Assembly: GCA_958295665.1 (NCBI GenBank)
Contig: OY282559.1
Location: forward strand, 269,519,347 to 269,583,346
Length of the DNA stretch: 64,000 bases
Direction of reading: 5' to 3'
DNA from: Tipula vernalis
Taxonomy: Eukaryota > Arthropoda > Insecta > Diptera > Tipulidae
Position numbers and translations under genes: made by a program. Positions within the stretch are counted from its first letter, which is position 1. Every line of letters begins with the position of its first letter. Shown piece by piece: positions 1 to 9,771 of the stretch. The notes under the pieces were generated by a model, which made no database searches, was not told the origin of the DNA, and saw nothing but the letters and a program-made list of their open reading frames with translations.

Positions 1-106
1 ATAAATATAAATTAACCAACAAAATTAAAGTCATATAAATTTGTTGATATTCAATATTATCAAACAATTTATTATAATAATAAGTTTGTATGACTGTTTT
101 GTATAT

Positions 107-113
<7 letters not shown>

Positions 114-165
<52 letters not shown>
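114..165. repeat. (TA)n microsatellite
   Basis: A nearly uninterrupted alternating A/T run of about 50 bases. The open frame across it only spells alternating Tyr/Ile and is not a gene. Confidence 0.95.
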
Positions 166-168
<3 letters not shown>

Positions 169-844
169 CAGAGACGAAGCGTGACATTTTTAGAAACGGA
201 AGCACAACTAATTTTAAATTCGAATCATTACGTGCCAGCTCTAATGACCTCAGAGCAGTGTATGTTATAAGCATTTAAAATAAGTTCTCGGCATTACCGT
301 GACACCGTAATAGTTTTGGCATACTAAGGTATTGATAATATTTTCTTTTTTTACCATTAAAATTATAAAACTAAATAATGATTGAGCTGTGCTGGTGCTA
401 CCGAGCGAAACCTCCAAACAGGCCAATAATCGATCAGCTATACGCAATATCAATTTCAATATAACGTAATATTATAGAAACCTGTGAGAGGTTAACATTA
501 AGCGAAAGAAGTCTGTTTTTGTGATCTTACAACGAACTTCCTCTGACACCACCAGAAGCACGTATGGCTATATTTTGCTTTGTTAATATTAAATATCAAA
601 ACCAAAACTTATGTATATTACCAGCCGTGAAGGCTTGCTGATACACGTATATTATTAAATAATTTAACTACAATTTGTTTCATCTTTCATATTCATTTTG
701 TTATGTATGTATTGCGGTTTTATGGCTTGTACAAAGTGTTGGTTTTGAATATAAATATAATATCTTGATCTCTTTCGCTCCTTTCGACCTTATGATGCCA
801 GCGAACGTCATCTCATGCAGATCAATCAATTTTGTTTCACGTTT
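166..844. other. AT-rich non-coding stretch
   Basis: I see no gene, terminal repeat or RNA gene here. The short frames lack codon structure and recognisable motifs. Confidence 0.5.
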
Positions 845-849
845 ATTAA

Positions 850-1140
850 CCGGTCATATAGTGATGGTTAAGGTGACGGCTTAGACACACCGCGGTCTCG
901 AGTTCGATTCCCGGCGCTAAGCACAACGCCGCGTCCAATTGTGTGATATATCGTTCGTTGTGCTGACCATCTACCACGATCACCAATAATTGTAACATAT
1001 GGTCTGAAAGAGCTTGTAAAAAAAATCTCAGTATAGGGTTAATTTTTACCTGTATAAAATATAAAATATACATGCAAAGAATTTTACACCATTTCCTGGA
1101 CTTGGCCTGATGTGTATTTGTATACTTTGTCGTCAAATAG
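850..1140 (+). mobile_element. tRNA-derived SINE-like sequence (pol III A and B boxes)
   Basis: TGGTTAAGGTG (865-875) resembles the internal A box of a Ser/Leu-type tRNA gene. GTTCGATTCC (902-911), about 27 bases downstream, matches the B-box consensus. The bases between do not fold into a complete tRNA, and an unrelated body follows, so a SINE head or tRNA pseudogene is more likely than a working tRNA gene. The 3' end is uncertain; I placed it where the slightly GC-richer text stops. No target duplication was found. Confidence 0.45.
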
Positions 1141-1900
1141 TTAAATGAGATTTACCCTGAGCCCGCCACTGATAGAAATGTCTCCTAAAATCACATTTTT
1201 AATTATTTGCCTATGTAAGAATATACTAAGTATCTAATAAGGGAGAGGTGTGAGTTTTTCTTATAGAAAACTTATCCAAGAGTATTAATACAATATTTTG
1301 CGAATACATATTTAGAGACATATTTACTATATTATTTTAAATAAAAAAACTGAATAAAACGGTAATACTATATCTAACAGTCGATTTTTAACATTAATTA
1401 GTTTTAGAGTTACGTCAATCACTAAGTTTTGTTTTCTGCGGTACTCAAACAAATGTCATATTTTCTAAAAGAAACACACTTTAAAGGCTCTTGCAAAAGA
1501 ATTTAAACAATATGTAATCTTATAGCGTTCTCTATAAAGGTTTGTTTATGTTTTAATCTTACAAAACTCTTAGTCAAGAGAAATCCTACAGAACACTCAT
1601 AAAGAAAGAAATTAAGAGAACTGTAAGACTAAATATGTCTTGGCTAAGAAAACTTTTCCACCAAAAACAATAAGAGTATACTAAGTGTTGTGTAAGAAAC
1701 AGCCTTACAACAGAATCTGTCAAGCTGTAAAAATGCCATGTAAGAATATAATATCGTTTATAAATCGGCATTTCTTTGACAAGAAGCTAATAAGTATTCA
1801 GTTTTAAACATTCTTGGAGAATGTTATTCTAGGGCTCTTTTAAGTGAAAAATATTCTTAAAAGACAATTTATAAGGCAAAATGTTAGTTGGGAAGTCCTA
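1141..1900. other. AT-rich non-coding stretch
   Basis: No coding frame with recognisable features. It may be the interior of the element whose right end is at 3240. Confidence 0.4.
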
Positions 1901-1904
1901 TTAA

Positions 1905-3240
1905 ATTAATATGAATATCTATGTTTTTATATATATTCTACAGTACGTAACATTAAATCAATAATAAAATCGTATGAAATTAATACTTGCATGCTAATGA
2001 ATAACAGAATTATTGAACACATATTATTTAACGATTTGAAAATTATTGTTTGCAAATAATTTTATAATTGATTTCATAAAGTATACTGTAGAATACCTAT
2101 ATGCTAATAGTACGTAAAACAAGTTTTTCTAATTGATTGAATAAGGTAGACTAAATGAGCCGAAGCAAAAATAAACATTTTTTGATAATAAGCCTGATAA
2201 ATTTAACTTATTTAACTGAAGTATTAGCAGTATTTTTATTGATTTAAAATAATTACCAAAGATACAGCTTAATCAATTAAGAAATTAATTCAGAACTATC
2301 AAATCTGCAGTACGTTTCTGAGAATGGTCATTGTGAATGGTCATTGTAAATGTGAGAAAGTGGGGTTTCTCACAGTGTGGGACAGTGTTGATTGATATTT
2401 TACGAGATAAGTTCAGTAACTGAAATTTTCACGAAATGGCAATGTCAATTGGTACCAGATCGTGCGACATAATACTCCTAGATTTCTACTAATTAATTAT
2501 ATGGAGGGATAAGTTCATGCTGATAAGAAAGATCATTCATACTAATAGGGATCTTAAGAATTACATAATGCGGGAAGTTGGTGAAATCGAGACAAATTTA
2601 TACAATAATGTCTTTTAAAACTTTGTAAAAATCATGGTTGGTTTCCAAAATTTCAGTAGAGGTCACTTATTACATTTTCTAGTAAATTGTTTACCGAATC
2701 ATGCAGTTTCATTTTTATTAAAAAATACTGCAACATTTCCAGTATTTTTCTCGTTTTATTTAAAAAAATAAAATTAACATTCCATCAAACATGCCTTCTC
2801 ATTATATAGTAAAAACCGCATTAAATCAGTAATAAAGTCTTATGAAAGCAATAATTTGTATAGTATTAAATACGAAACCAATAGTTAGTCCTATTAAATC
2901 AATAATGAAAATCAAGTTTATCATACTATTGTAAATGTATTCTATAGTACACCTAATTAAATCAAAAGAAAATATTATGGAAGTAATAGTGTCTCACCAT
3001 ATAAAACCTTAATAGTACTGTATTGTTAAATCTAAGTCTAAAATACTATTGAAAATATAGTTAAATTAGCTTTAAATCAATAGTTTATCTTGTTGATTAA
3101 ACATTTATAAATTTTTTAACAATTAATAGTATAAAAAGACATGAAAACTATTGAATTAAAAGGAAAAACTTATTATTCCATGAACCATAAAATTAATAGT
3201 CGTACTATTGAATTTTCATAAGGTGTTTTTTTTCTGAGTG
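1905..3240. mobile_element. Probable right end and subterminal repeats of a second CACTA-like element
   Basis: The sequence up to 3240 ends as the reverse complement of CACTCAGAAAAAAAACACC, a CAC-initiated terminus like that of the large element at 3311. Immediately after it, 3241 onward matches the flank of the gene copies (compare 40065-40132, minus), so 3240/3241 is an insertion boundary. Upstream there are repeated variants of ATTAAATCAATAATRAAA (near 1950, 2820, 2890, 2950), as expected of a subterminal repeat region. The left end was not found and may lie outside the window. No transposase is visible in this part. Confidence 0.45.
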
Positions 3241-3310
3241 TATGTCTTTTAGTTTACGCTTTAACTAAATTATGGCGTTTTCCATTTAATGTTGTAGTTT
3301 TGTATTTATA
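3241..3310 (+). other. Stranded distal upstream flank of secreted-gene copy 1
   Basis: About 70 bases match, with roughly one difference, the reverse complement of 40064-40133, which lies upstream of gene copy 2. In copy 2 this block is directly continuous with the sequence that resumes here at 28829. The block is therefore host locus DNA separated from its gene by the 3311-28826 insertion. It ends in TA (3309-3310), repeated at 28827-28828. Confidence 0.85.
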
Positions 3311-5665
3311 CACAGAGAAAAAAGTGACCCTTAAAATCAATATAATTTTCCTCTTAAATATAAAAATGTGTAAATTTGTTAAATCCTTATATTAAAACCT
3401 TTTAAAATGAATATGTCTCCTCTAAATTTAAAACCTTATTTTCTTTTATTTTTTTATACGATCAGCATTTAGATTTAAAATTACAATCCTTTTAACCTTC
3501 TCTCTGTATATTGGGGTCAAATTAACCCCAGTCGATTTTAAAATTTAAAAAAAAAACGTTTTTATTATTTAAATGGCCCATGCCTTATAAGAAAGCCTCA
3601 ACTAATATTTCATACTCGTACATGCAATACAATGAAAATCAGGCCCAAATTACATATAAATTTTGTAATTACCATAGTCTGAAATAAACCAAGCACATTT
3701 CTGTGTACTGGGGTCAAAATGACCCCAAATTACTTCCATGCACTATTTTCAATATAAATCAAAAAATTATTTACTTTTTATATCAATGAATGTATTGTAT
3801 ATGTGTGTGTGTGATGTGTTGTGCAATTTTTCTGCTAATCAGTAAGTGAGACGGAGAGAGAAACTGCTTTGTTATTCACTTTTTGTATGTGTTATTATAC
3901 ATAAACGCTAAAAAATCTGCATTTTCGAAAATTTTGTCAAAAATGGGTGAAGAACCTTAATTTATGAGATGACCAAAAACTGTCGAAAATTTCAACGACT
4001 GTCAAAAACTGTCGGAAAGTGTCAAAAACTGTGTGTGTGATATAGGACAAAAAAAGAGGAAATAAAATATTATTATTGTTTCGTGAGTACATTATTGAAA
4101 TATACCGTTTAATTTAGAAATTTTTCTAACTGGTTGAAACAGTTCTGAACGTTATTGAAGCTAAAATTGTACATTTTTCAGTTTCCTGTCAAAAAATGTC
4201 GAAAACAATGGTTTTAAAAGACTGTCAAGAACTTGTGTCAAAACGTAACATAAACTATGCCAGAAATACTAGTTTTCGACACTACTCATCTGTGGCATAT
4301 ATGTATGTACATACCTATTCCTGATATTTTTCCTCATTTTACTTTGGTATTATTTTACCGTTACCGATATTTCGAATGATCGTTGAACGATTTTTCTGGT
4401 TTAGTTTTTGTTTGTAATTCAAGGTGCTTAGTAGTAAAAACAGCTCATCCTTGTTGTAGATATTGTTATTATGGTGGGGAAAAGATAGAGTAGCCAAGAG
4501 CCCCTTGGACTTCTCGATAGAGTTTCTACTCCTAAGGTATCAAATTATCAGGTGAAGCGGAAATATCAAAGGACACTATTGATGTGGAGTTTCCGAGAGC
4601 GATAAGCGTGAACAAGCTGCGCCGATAAACATTTGTAACTACGATGAGCATGTTGAACCGATAAATTTTAATAACGATTAACATTTTCAACTTGTCTCTG
4701 ACGATCGAGGAAATTAATAAGAAAATGTTGAAAATGCGACTGTTAAGTATAAAGAAACAAACGCTGGTATGTGCTACTATGTCTAAAATAAAAAAACTAT
4801 CGAAAAGTGAAGCTTAAAACCTCCGATTGTAACCAAAACCCGCAACTTTCTCCAACTGCGAGAAAGAGAAGGCTTGACGGTGTAATGTATAAGGTTGCTA
4901 TGTGTGTTTTCCGTTGTGTCCATGCGTCGATGACGCTATGCGAAATAATAAAACACACAAAACCTTTTTCTTTTACTTATAATTATGATTTGATTTTATT
5001 AGGTTCAATTATAATTGGATTATTAAAATTATTATTAATTTTAATCATATAATTTGTTTTTTTTACGTTAATATTAATTTTCCACTTGTTGCACGAAAGT
5101 TAAGAAGGTTGTTCTAATGTAAAGTGTATTTCCGACTGTCAAAAACACTATCAAAACAAAAAAAAATATGAATAAAGAATTTTTTCGTTTGTGTTCTCTT
5201 GTTTCGCATTCTACCGAAACAGTGGAGATGAATTATGTTTGATGGTGCTTGCTGGTCCATCGGTTGCTGTTGAGTGAGTGTCATGTACACGAAAGCGCTG
5301 ATATATGTATTTTAGTACATCGCTGTGATAAAACGAGTGTAAGTATTTGGTGTGTGTGTGCGCGCCAATATATATGATTGATATATTGTAGCGGAAACGA
5401 ATGTAAATATTTATGAGTGTAAATATGAGTGAGTCGCTACAACGGTTTAAACAGAAATAAATGAAACCCCTCAGTTACTATAGCTGTCTAATACAGGAGC
5501 GGCTAAAAATCGATAGATTGGCAGCATTCCAATATCATTGGCAAATATTCGAGGACGTCATAAACCATCATGAAATTTAATCATTTATCAACAGTTGGCT
5601 CTCTAGGTCGAGGGAAATATTCTTTCAGACAGTATATTGGTACCTTCGAAGCCAGAGAAGTTTAG

Positions 5666-5720
5666 AATTAAAATATTACAATTAAAATATTACAATTAAA
5701 ATATTACAATTAAAATATTC
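5666..5720 (+). repeat. 14-bp tandem repeat, four copies
   Basis: AATTAAAATATTAC is repeated almost perfectly four times. It lies inside the piggyBac transposase remnant directly after the SKPEKFRIKI block, so it is a local expansion within the dead gene. Confidence 0.9.
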
Positions 5721-5962
5721 TGACTATGGATTAACTTTTGCAGAAAAAAAATACACTAATTGGTACAATTAGATGAAATAAAACCAATCTTCCCAAAGAG
5801 TTTAGTAGTAAGGTGGAATTAAAAACACGAGAACTAAAACCTTCAAGATTCTGTTTTGATATCAACCAAACATTTGTGCGTTTTATTCCTAAACCAAATA
5901 AAAACGTTTTGCTATTATCAACTTTATACAACAATAACGGAGTAGACCGTGAGTCTAATAAA

Positions 5963-6206
5963 AAGCCTGTATTCCATGAGAAAAATTGACTGACAGTCAA
6001 AAAAAAAACGAAAAGAGAAACACAATCTGATTCCCTTATAAGAGATAAGGACATCGTTTTTTATTTTATGTTTTATTTTACAACAAAATTGTTTTTCTAC
6101 AAAATAAAAAACGTTGCCTTTGTCTCTTACATGGGGCATCAGATTATTTTTCTCTTTTCGTTTTATTTTTGACTATCAGTCAATTTTTCTCATGGAATAC
6201 AGGCTT
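5963..6206. mobile_element. Palindromic (MITE-like) insertion in the piggyBac transposase
   Basis: The first 40 or so bases, starting AAGCCTGTATTCCATGAG, are repeated inverted at the right end (CTCATGGAATACAGGCTT, ending 6206). The match continues less perfectly inward for 60-70 bases. The piggyBac reading frame is recognisable directly before (KKP) and directly after (DYNATKGG) the palindrome, so about 240 bases were inserted. No clear target duplication and no coding capacity. Confidence 0.75.
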
Positions 6207-6651
6207 AACTAATTAAATTTTGGATTATAACGCAACAAAAGGAGGGCCAGACACCTTCTATAAATTAGTGAGAACCTGTACATGCAAAAGGAACACTCAA
6301 CAATGGCCGATGGTGTTATTTTTTAACCTTACTGAACTTGCTGATGTTGCAGCCTTTACTTTTTATGTTAAGACAGTTAGCAAACGACGAAGATGTTACT
6401 TGAGCAATAAATCATCTGATAGGAAAACTAGAACAAGGTGTCATTTTTGTAATGAACCATTTTGTCCCACCCACACCAAAATCATATGAATAGGATGCAT
6501 AAAAAAACGAGAAACGATTTCGGATTATATTTGTAGAAAATAAAGAAATTTATTTACTTTCCCTATGAAATACATGAAGATATCTATGGGGTCAGATTGA
6601 CCCCAATACACAGACAACGTGATAGTAAGCTATACACAAAGTGAAGGTTAA

Positions 6652-6996
6652 AATTCTTCTTTGATTGGAAAGTCCGTTTGTTTTAGATATTAATAATTTT
6701 ATTTTAAAACCGTTATTCTATCCACATGAACCAAATTTAATTTTATTCATTTTTATTTTTGTTTTTTCGTTTACTTCGAAGTAGAGGAAAAGAGATATGT
6801 GCAGTACTAAAATGAAACGAATGCATTTAAATTACTTTTTTGTTACAATAAATTGCTTTGTTCGCACATTCGACATCTAGAAACAATCTAACTAATATAA
6901 ACGTGAAACAGTTAAATAATACTATTTAGTGAATAGTGATACACAATAATTAAAACGCCTATTACCGTTATTTAATAGTTAGTGCATAAAAATAAA
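6652..6996. other. CACTA-like element interior, non-coding
   Basis: AT-rich sequence between the piggyBac insertion and the first transposase-set exon. It presumably includes the promoter of that gene, but I cannot mark one. Confidence 0.4.
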
Positions 6997-8661
6997 ATGG
7001 GGGAGGAAAATCGGAATCTGTCGGAATCAAGAATTAGTGTCATCAAATTATACGGCATTACAAAAGTAATCCATTTAGAGTCAATAGAATTTGAAAATAT
7101 CCATACAATATTTGAAAAGCAATCAACTACATTTTTTGGTGATCAATTGCTTTTTACCAAAAAACTAAAGGAGTGGCGCAATGATCAGGTAAATGATAAA
7201 TTCTAAAACTTATTTTCGATATCGATTTTTATTTTAATTTGTTAATTAACCCATTTGCGGCCAATTTAGTTTGGTTGATTAAAATAACATTAACACGTGC
7301 TCCCAATTCAGCCCAATTGGAAACATCTGGAGCCCTATTTTACAACCACACACAACGTGGGTTGTTTAATAAGGTATTTTAAGGTTAGGTCGTCGAAACC
7401 GAATTAGTTATACCTCTAAATTTAATATTAGACCTAAAAATTGTAGTATGTCCTATTATCGACATCTAAATGAATTTTTTTTAAATTATTGATTAAAATC
7501 GTGCTTTAATCCTAAGGGGAAACCTATGTTATGTGATGCCGACACAGTGACCACAGCTACAAACAGCAGGGATTAAGAATGGTTGGCAAAAATTTCAAAC
7601 GATATAAGTACAAGAACTTTTCAATGTTCCACACCATCCAACCTACCTCAAAACTCATATCCGTCAAACGGCTCAGAATTGGAAGAAATTTTGAAATCGA
7701 CAGTAAGGGGTGGACAAGTTTTACATTACTACGCAACCTACGATCGCCTTAACAACACACAAAAAAACAATTAGTTCATTGCATAGTTGATTCTTGGCTA
7801 ATGAACCATTCAAAAATTACTTATACCGATATGAAACGATTTTTAAACTATTCAATCACAAAATGAGAAATAAATTGTATAATTTACATTGCAGAGCATA
7901 TATTTGATGCCTCGAAAACCCGGTCAAAGAAATCCTTTAGGAAAATTAGTCTCGCGGTGGAGCAATATGGCACATAATAAACCTGCTTCTAGAGAAATTA
8001 TTTCTTCGGATAACAACACAGAAATTATGGATATAGACATTTCTGACCAAGGTAAGTTTTTATTGGTGTAAAATATTTATGTTATTATAACAAAAAAACA
8101 AAATTTAAAAATATTCATAAATTATTTTCAGAACTTACAGAATTGAAATGTTGGTTACAGAACCACATTAGCCCATGGGATCAAGTGGTTAACAATTGGA
8201 GACGTACATCAAAGTATCGGATTAATCAGTTCCAGAATGAAGCAACTTTATTAAATAGTTTATTATTAGAATGGCCATTGTATAAAAATCCTGACGGCGA
8301 TCAATTAATTGACATTGATTTCGATACAATGCATCCAGGGAAGCAGTTTAATTTATTAAACGACTTCGAAGATTTCATATCAAAAATAATGGTTTGCTTC
8401 GATAAAGAAATTAAAGATAAAAAGTCTCTCGAAATGATGCAAATTTTAAAAAAGGGTGACCTACAAAAAAGTAAACAACATTAAGCTACTTTACAATAAC
8501 ACCCACTATAATACTGGTTTTATTATTATTCGACAGATTCAAGAGATTGTATTGTAGTATTGCTGTTACATGCGATTCTTCAGCCGCCAAGAATCAGTCG
8601 GAATTGTAAACCAACCATCTTAGACGGGCAACAAGATTTTATGATTCATATAAGTAATCTG
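6997..8661 (+). pseudogene. First gene of the CACTA-like element, N-terminal part (broken)
   Basis: An ATG at 6997 starts a 64-codon exon ending at a good donor (cag|gtaaat, 7189). It contains GDQLLFTKKLKEW, which looks like a SAM-like domain end. Further blocks follow at 7583-7774, at 7776-7855 after a one-base shift, and at 7905-8050 (PRKPGQRNPLGKL). A gtaagt donor near 8051 and an acceptor near 8131 frame an 80-base intron, followed by 8132-8484 (EWPLYKNPDGDQLIDIDF). After a shift, ILQPPRISRNCKPTILDGQQ lies near 8575-8640. The reading is then cut by a LINE and resumes at 9447. I recognise this block order from uncharacterised transposon-borne proteins of insects and cnidarians. Its function is unknown to me. 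Frameshifts make it a pseudogene. Confidence 0.6.
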
Positions 8662-8667
8662 AGTTAA

Positions 8668-8699
<32 letters not shown>

Positions 8700-9446
8700 T
8701 TTATTTCAATAAAATAAATACAAAATTAAAATCTAATTGAAACAACATTATAAAATATGAAATAAAGTACAGCTCCTATAGACATTATGTCTGTAGTGGA
8801 GCAATTTAAAACAAATTTTAATTAAAATTTATATAATATTCTTTGTTTACATAATTAACAATAATCTTCAACAAAATACAAGCTCAGTTATTAAAATAGA
8901 TATATTTAACTACACGACGGCACATTAGAACATAATGTAATTTAACATTTATACTAAAAATATTGCTCGATATCATCGATGTCAAGTAACCAAGTCCGAA
9001 TTTCCCTGTTAAATTTATGCCTCTGCGCAGATGGAAGCATTTTCACATTTTTAGGTAAAAGATGGAACCAAAAAGGTGCCATATATAAATAAAATCTTCT
9101 AAACCTTTCACTATTACAACGAAGACCGACAAAATTGTTTGGATTTCTCATATTATACACGTGGTATATTCGACTATGATAACTATTGCTACGAACAAAA
9201 AACATTTTCAATACTTTAAAAACATACAAATACCTTAGAGGCAACAAGTTTAACTCGCGAAAAAGCGGAATAGTGGGTGTATTCCTTGGACAAGCATAAA
9301 TTAATTTGATAATTCTTTTTTGCGCTACAAAAAGATCTGCAATATTAGCAAAGTAAATTCCACCCCAACTAGTTATACCATACATTAAGATAGATTCAAC
9401 AAGAGCATGATATAACCTTCTTAAAATAAAAGAAGGGCACAAAGGC
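8668..9446 (-). mobile_element. 5'-truncated I/LOA-type LINE with (TAA)n tail
   Basis: On the minus strand the element ends in about nine TAA repeats (plus strand 8668-8695), as in I-type non-LTR elements. It has a 3' untranslated region of about 250 bases and retains only the C-terminal part of its reverse transcriptase polyprotein. AGTTAA flanks both sides (8662-8667 and 9447-9452) as a short target duplication. It interrupts a recognisable coding block of the CACTA-like element's first gene. Confidence 0.75.
8954..9442 (-). pseudogene. LINE ORF2 C-terminus (post-RT thumb region), fragment
   Basis: About 160 residues. The block ESILMYGITSWGGIYFANI followed by AQKRIIKLIYA is the typical segment after the reverse transcriptase palm, where 'YG...WG' precedes a conserved lysine/arginine helix. 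The fragment runs to the natural stop at 8954 and then to the 3' tail. The catalytic FADD/YADD part and everything upstream are missing, as usual for a 5'-truncated insertion. Confidence 0.75.
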
Positions 9447-9760
9447 AGTTAACCATGAAAAATTTGGCAAAAAATGCCGAAGAAAATAATTGCGTACAAC
9501 CAAAATTAATAGCAATCGGGCCGCAATTCGAAAAACTGGACCATTTTTATGTGTATTGCGAGGGGATACACTACAAATATACGACGTTCGTTAAAGGAAT
9601 AGACACCGTAATTAAATTGTGCTATGTCTTTAAAACTCGTTATTCAAAAAGAAGTAAATTAGTGTGGCTCTTCCTTGAAGAATATTTCTTTCAATTAAAA
9701 TCGGAAGAATACCCTTCAGTTACAAATTTAATTAATAGAATAACTCGAGCAAAAAACTAA
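9447..9760 (+). pseudogene. First gene of the CACTA-like element, C-terminal part
   Basis: The frame resumes right after the LINE at ATG 9455 and reads about 101 residues to a stop at 9761. It has CVQPKLIAIGPQFEKLDHF, then FVKGIDTVIKLCYVFKTRY and LVWLFLEEYFFQL. These are the conserved C-terminal blocks of the same protein as 6997-8661. The ATG is internal to the original protein, so it is not taken as a true start. The natural stop precedes the second gene by about ten bases, or by a short intron. Confidence 0.6.
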
Positions 9761-9771
9761 TAACTTTTCAG

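Larger units (their letters stand above)
5511..6489 (+). pseudogene. piggyBac-like transposase pseudogene (C-terminal two thirds)
   Basis: Pieces in shifting frames match the piggyBac transposase core. Near 5600-5670 there is a KYSFRQYI-like block followed, after a frameshift, by SKPEKFRIKI. Near 5750-5850 comes TLIGTIR, a stop, then a KTNLPKEF-like block. At 5845-5990 FIPKPNKNVLLLSTLYNN leads to KKP. At 6217-6489 the highly characteristic DYNATKGGPDTFYKLVRTCT segment is followed by a C-terminal cysteine-rich zinc-binding domain (RCHFCNEPFCPTH). The last block opens on TTG, not ATG. Frameshifts, an in-frame stop and the insertion at 5963-6206 show that no working transposase is made. In an intact element this enzyme cuts and pastes at TTAA. 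Confidence 0.88.
3496..6647 (+). mobile_element. piggyBac-like DNA transposon, decayed
   Basis: TTAA lies at 3492-3495 and at 6648-6651, the target piggyBac duplicates. The ends are CCTTC and GAAGG, and a subterminal block with GGGGTCA..TGACCCC appears near both ends (3511-3528 and 6589-6605, with an extra copy at 3708-3725). The 3' half carries a recognisable piggyBac transposase remnant. The element is inside the CACTA-like element and is itself interrupted by a palindromic insertion at 5963-6206. Much of 3530-5500 is AT-rich, with no clear transposase N-terminus. Confidence 0.88.

Noticed and set aside
855..925. Functional tRNA gene
   Set aside because: A and B boxes are present, but no anticodon stem or acceptor stem pairs properly.
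2340..2376. Small hairpin GTGAGAAA..TTTCTCAC as a regulatory element or CACTA terminus
   Set aside because: Eight-base stem only, no flanking duplication, no partner terminus. Chance is likely in AT-rich DNA.
4807..5052. 81-codon frame inside the piggyBac element
   Set aside because: It opens on a non-ATG codon and its C-terminal half is AT-rich hydrophobic noise. Only a faint basic patch could be a trace of a transposase N-terminus.
5731..6139. Two minus-strand frames across the piggyBac transposase region
   Set aside because: Antisense shadows of the plus-strand transposase remnant and of the palindromic insertion.
8660..8700. (ATT)n run as an independent microsatellite
   Set aside because: It is the 3' TAA-repeat tail of the minus-strand LINE that begins there.
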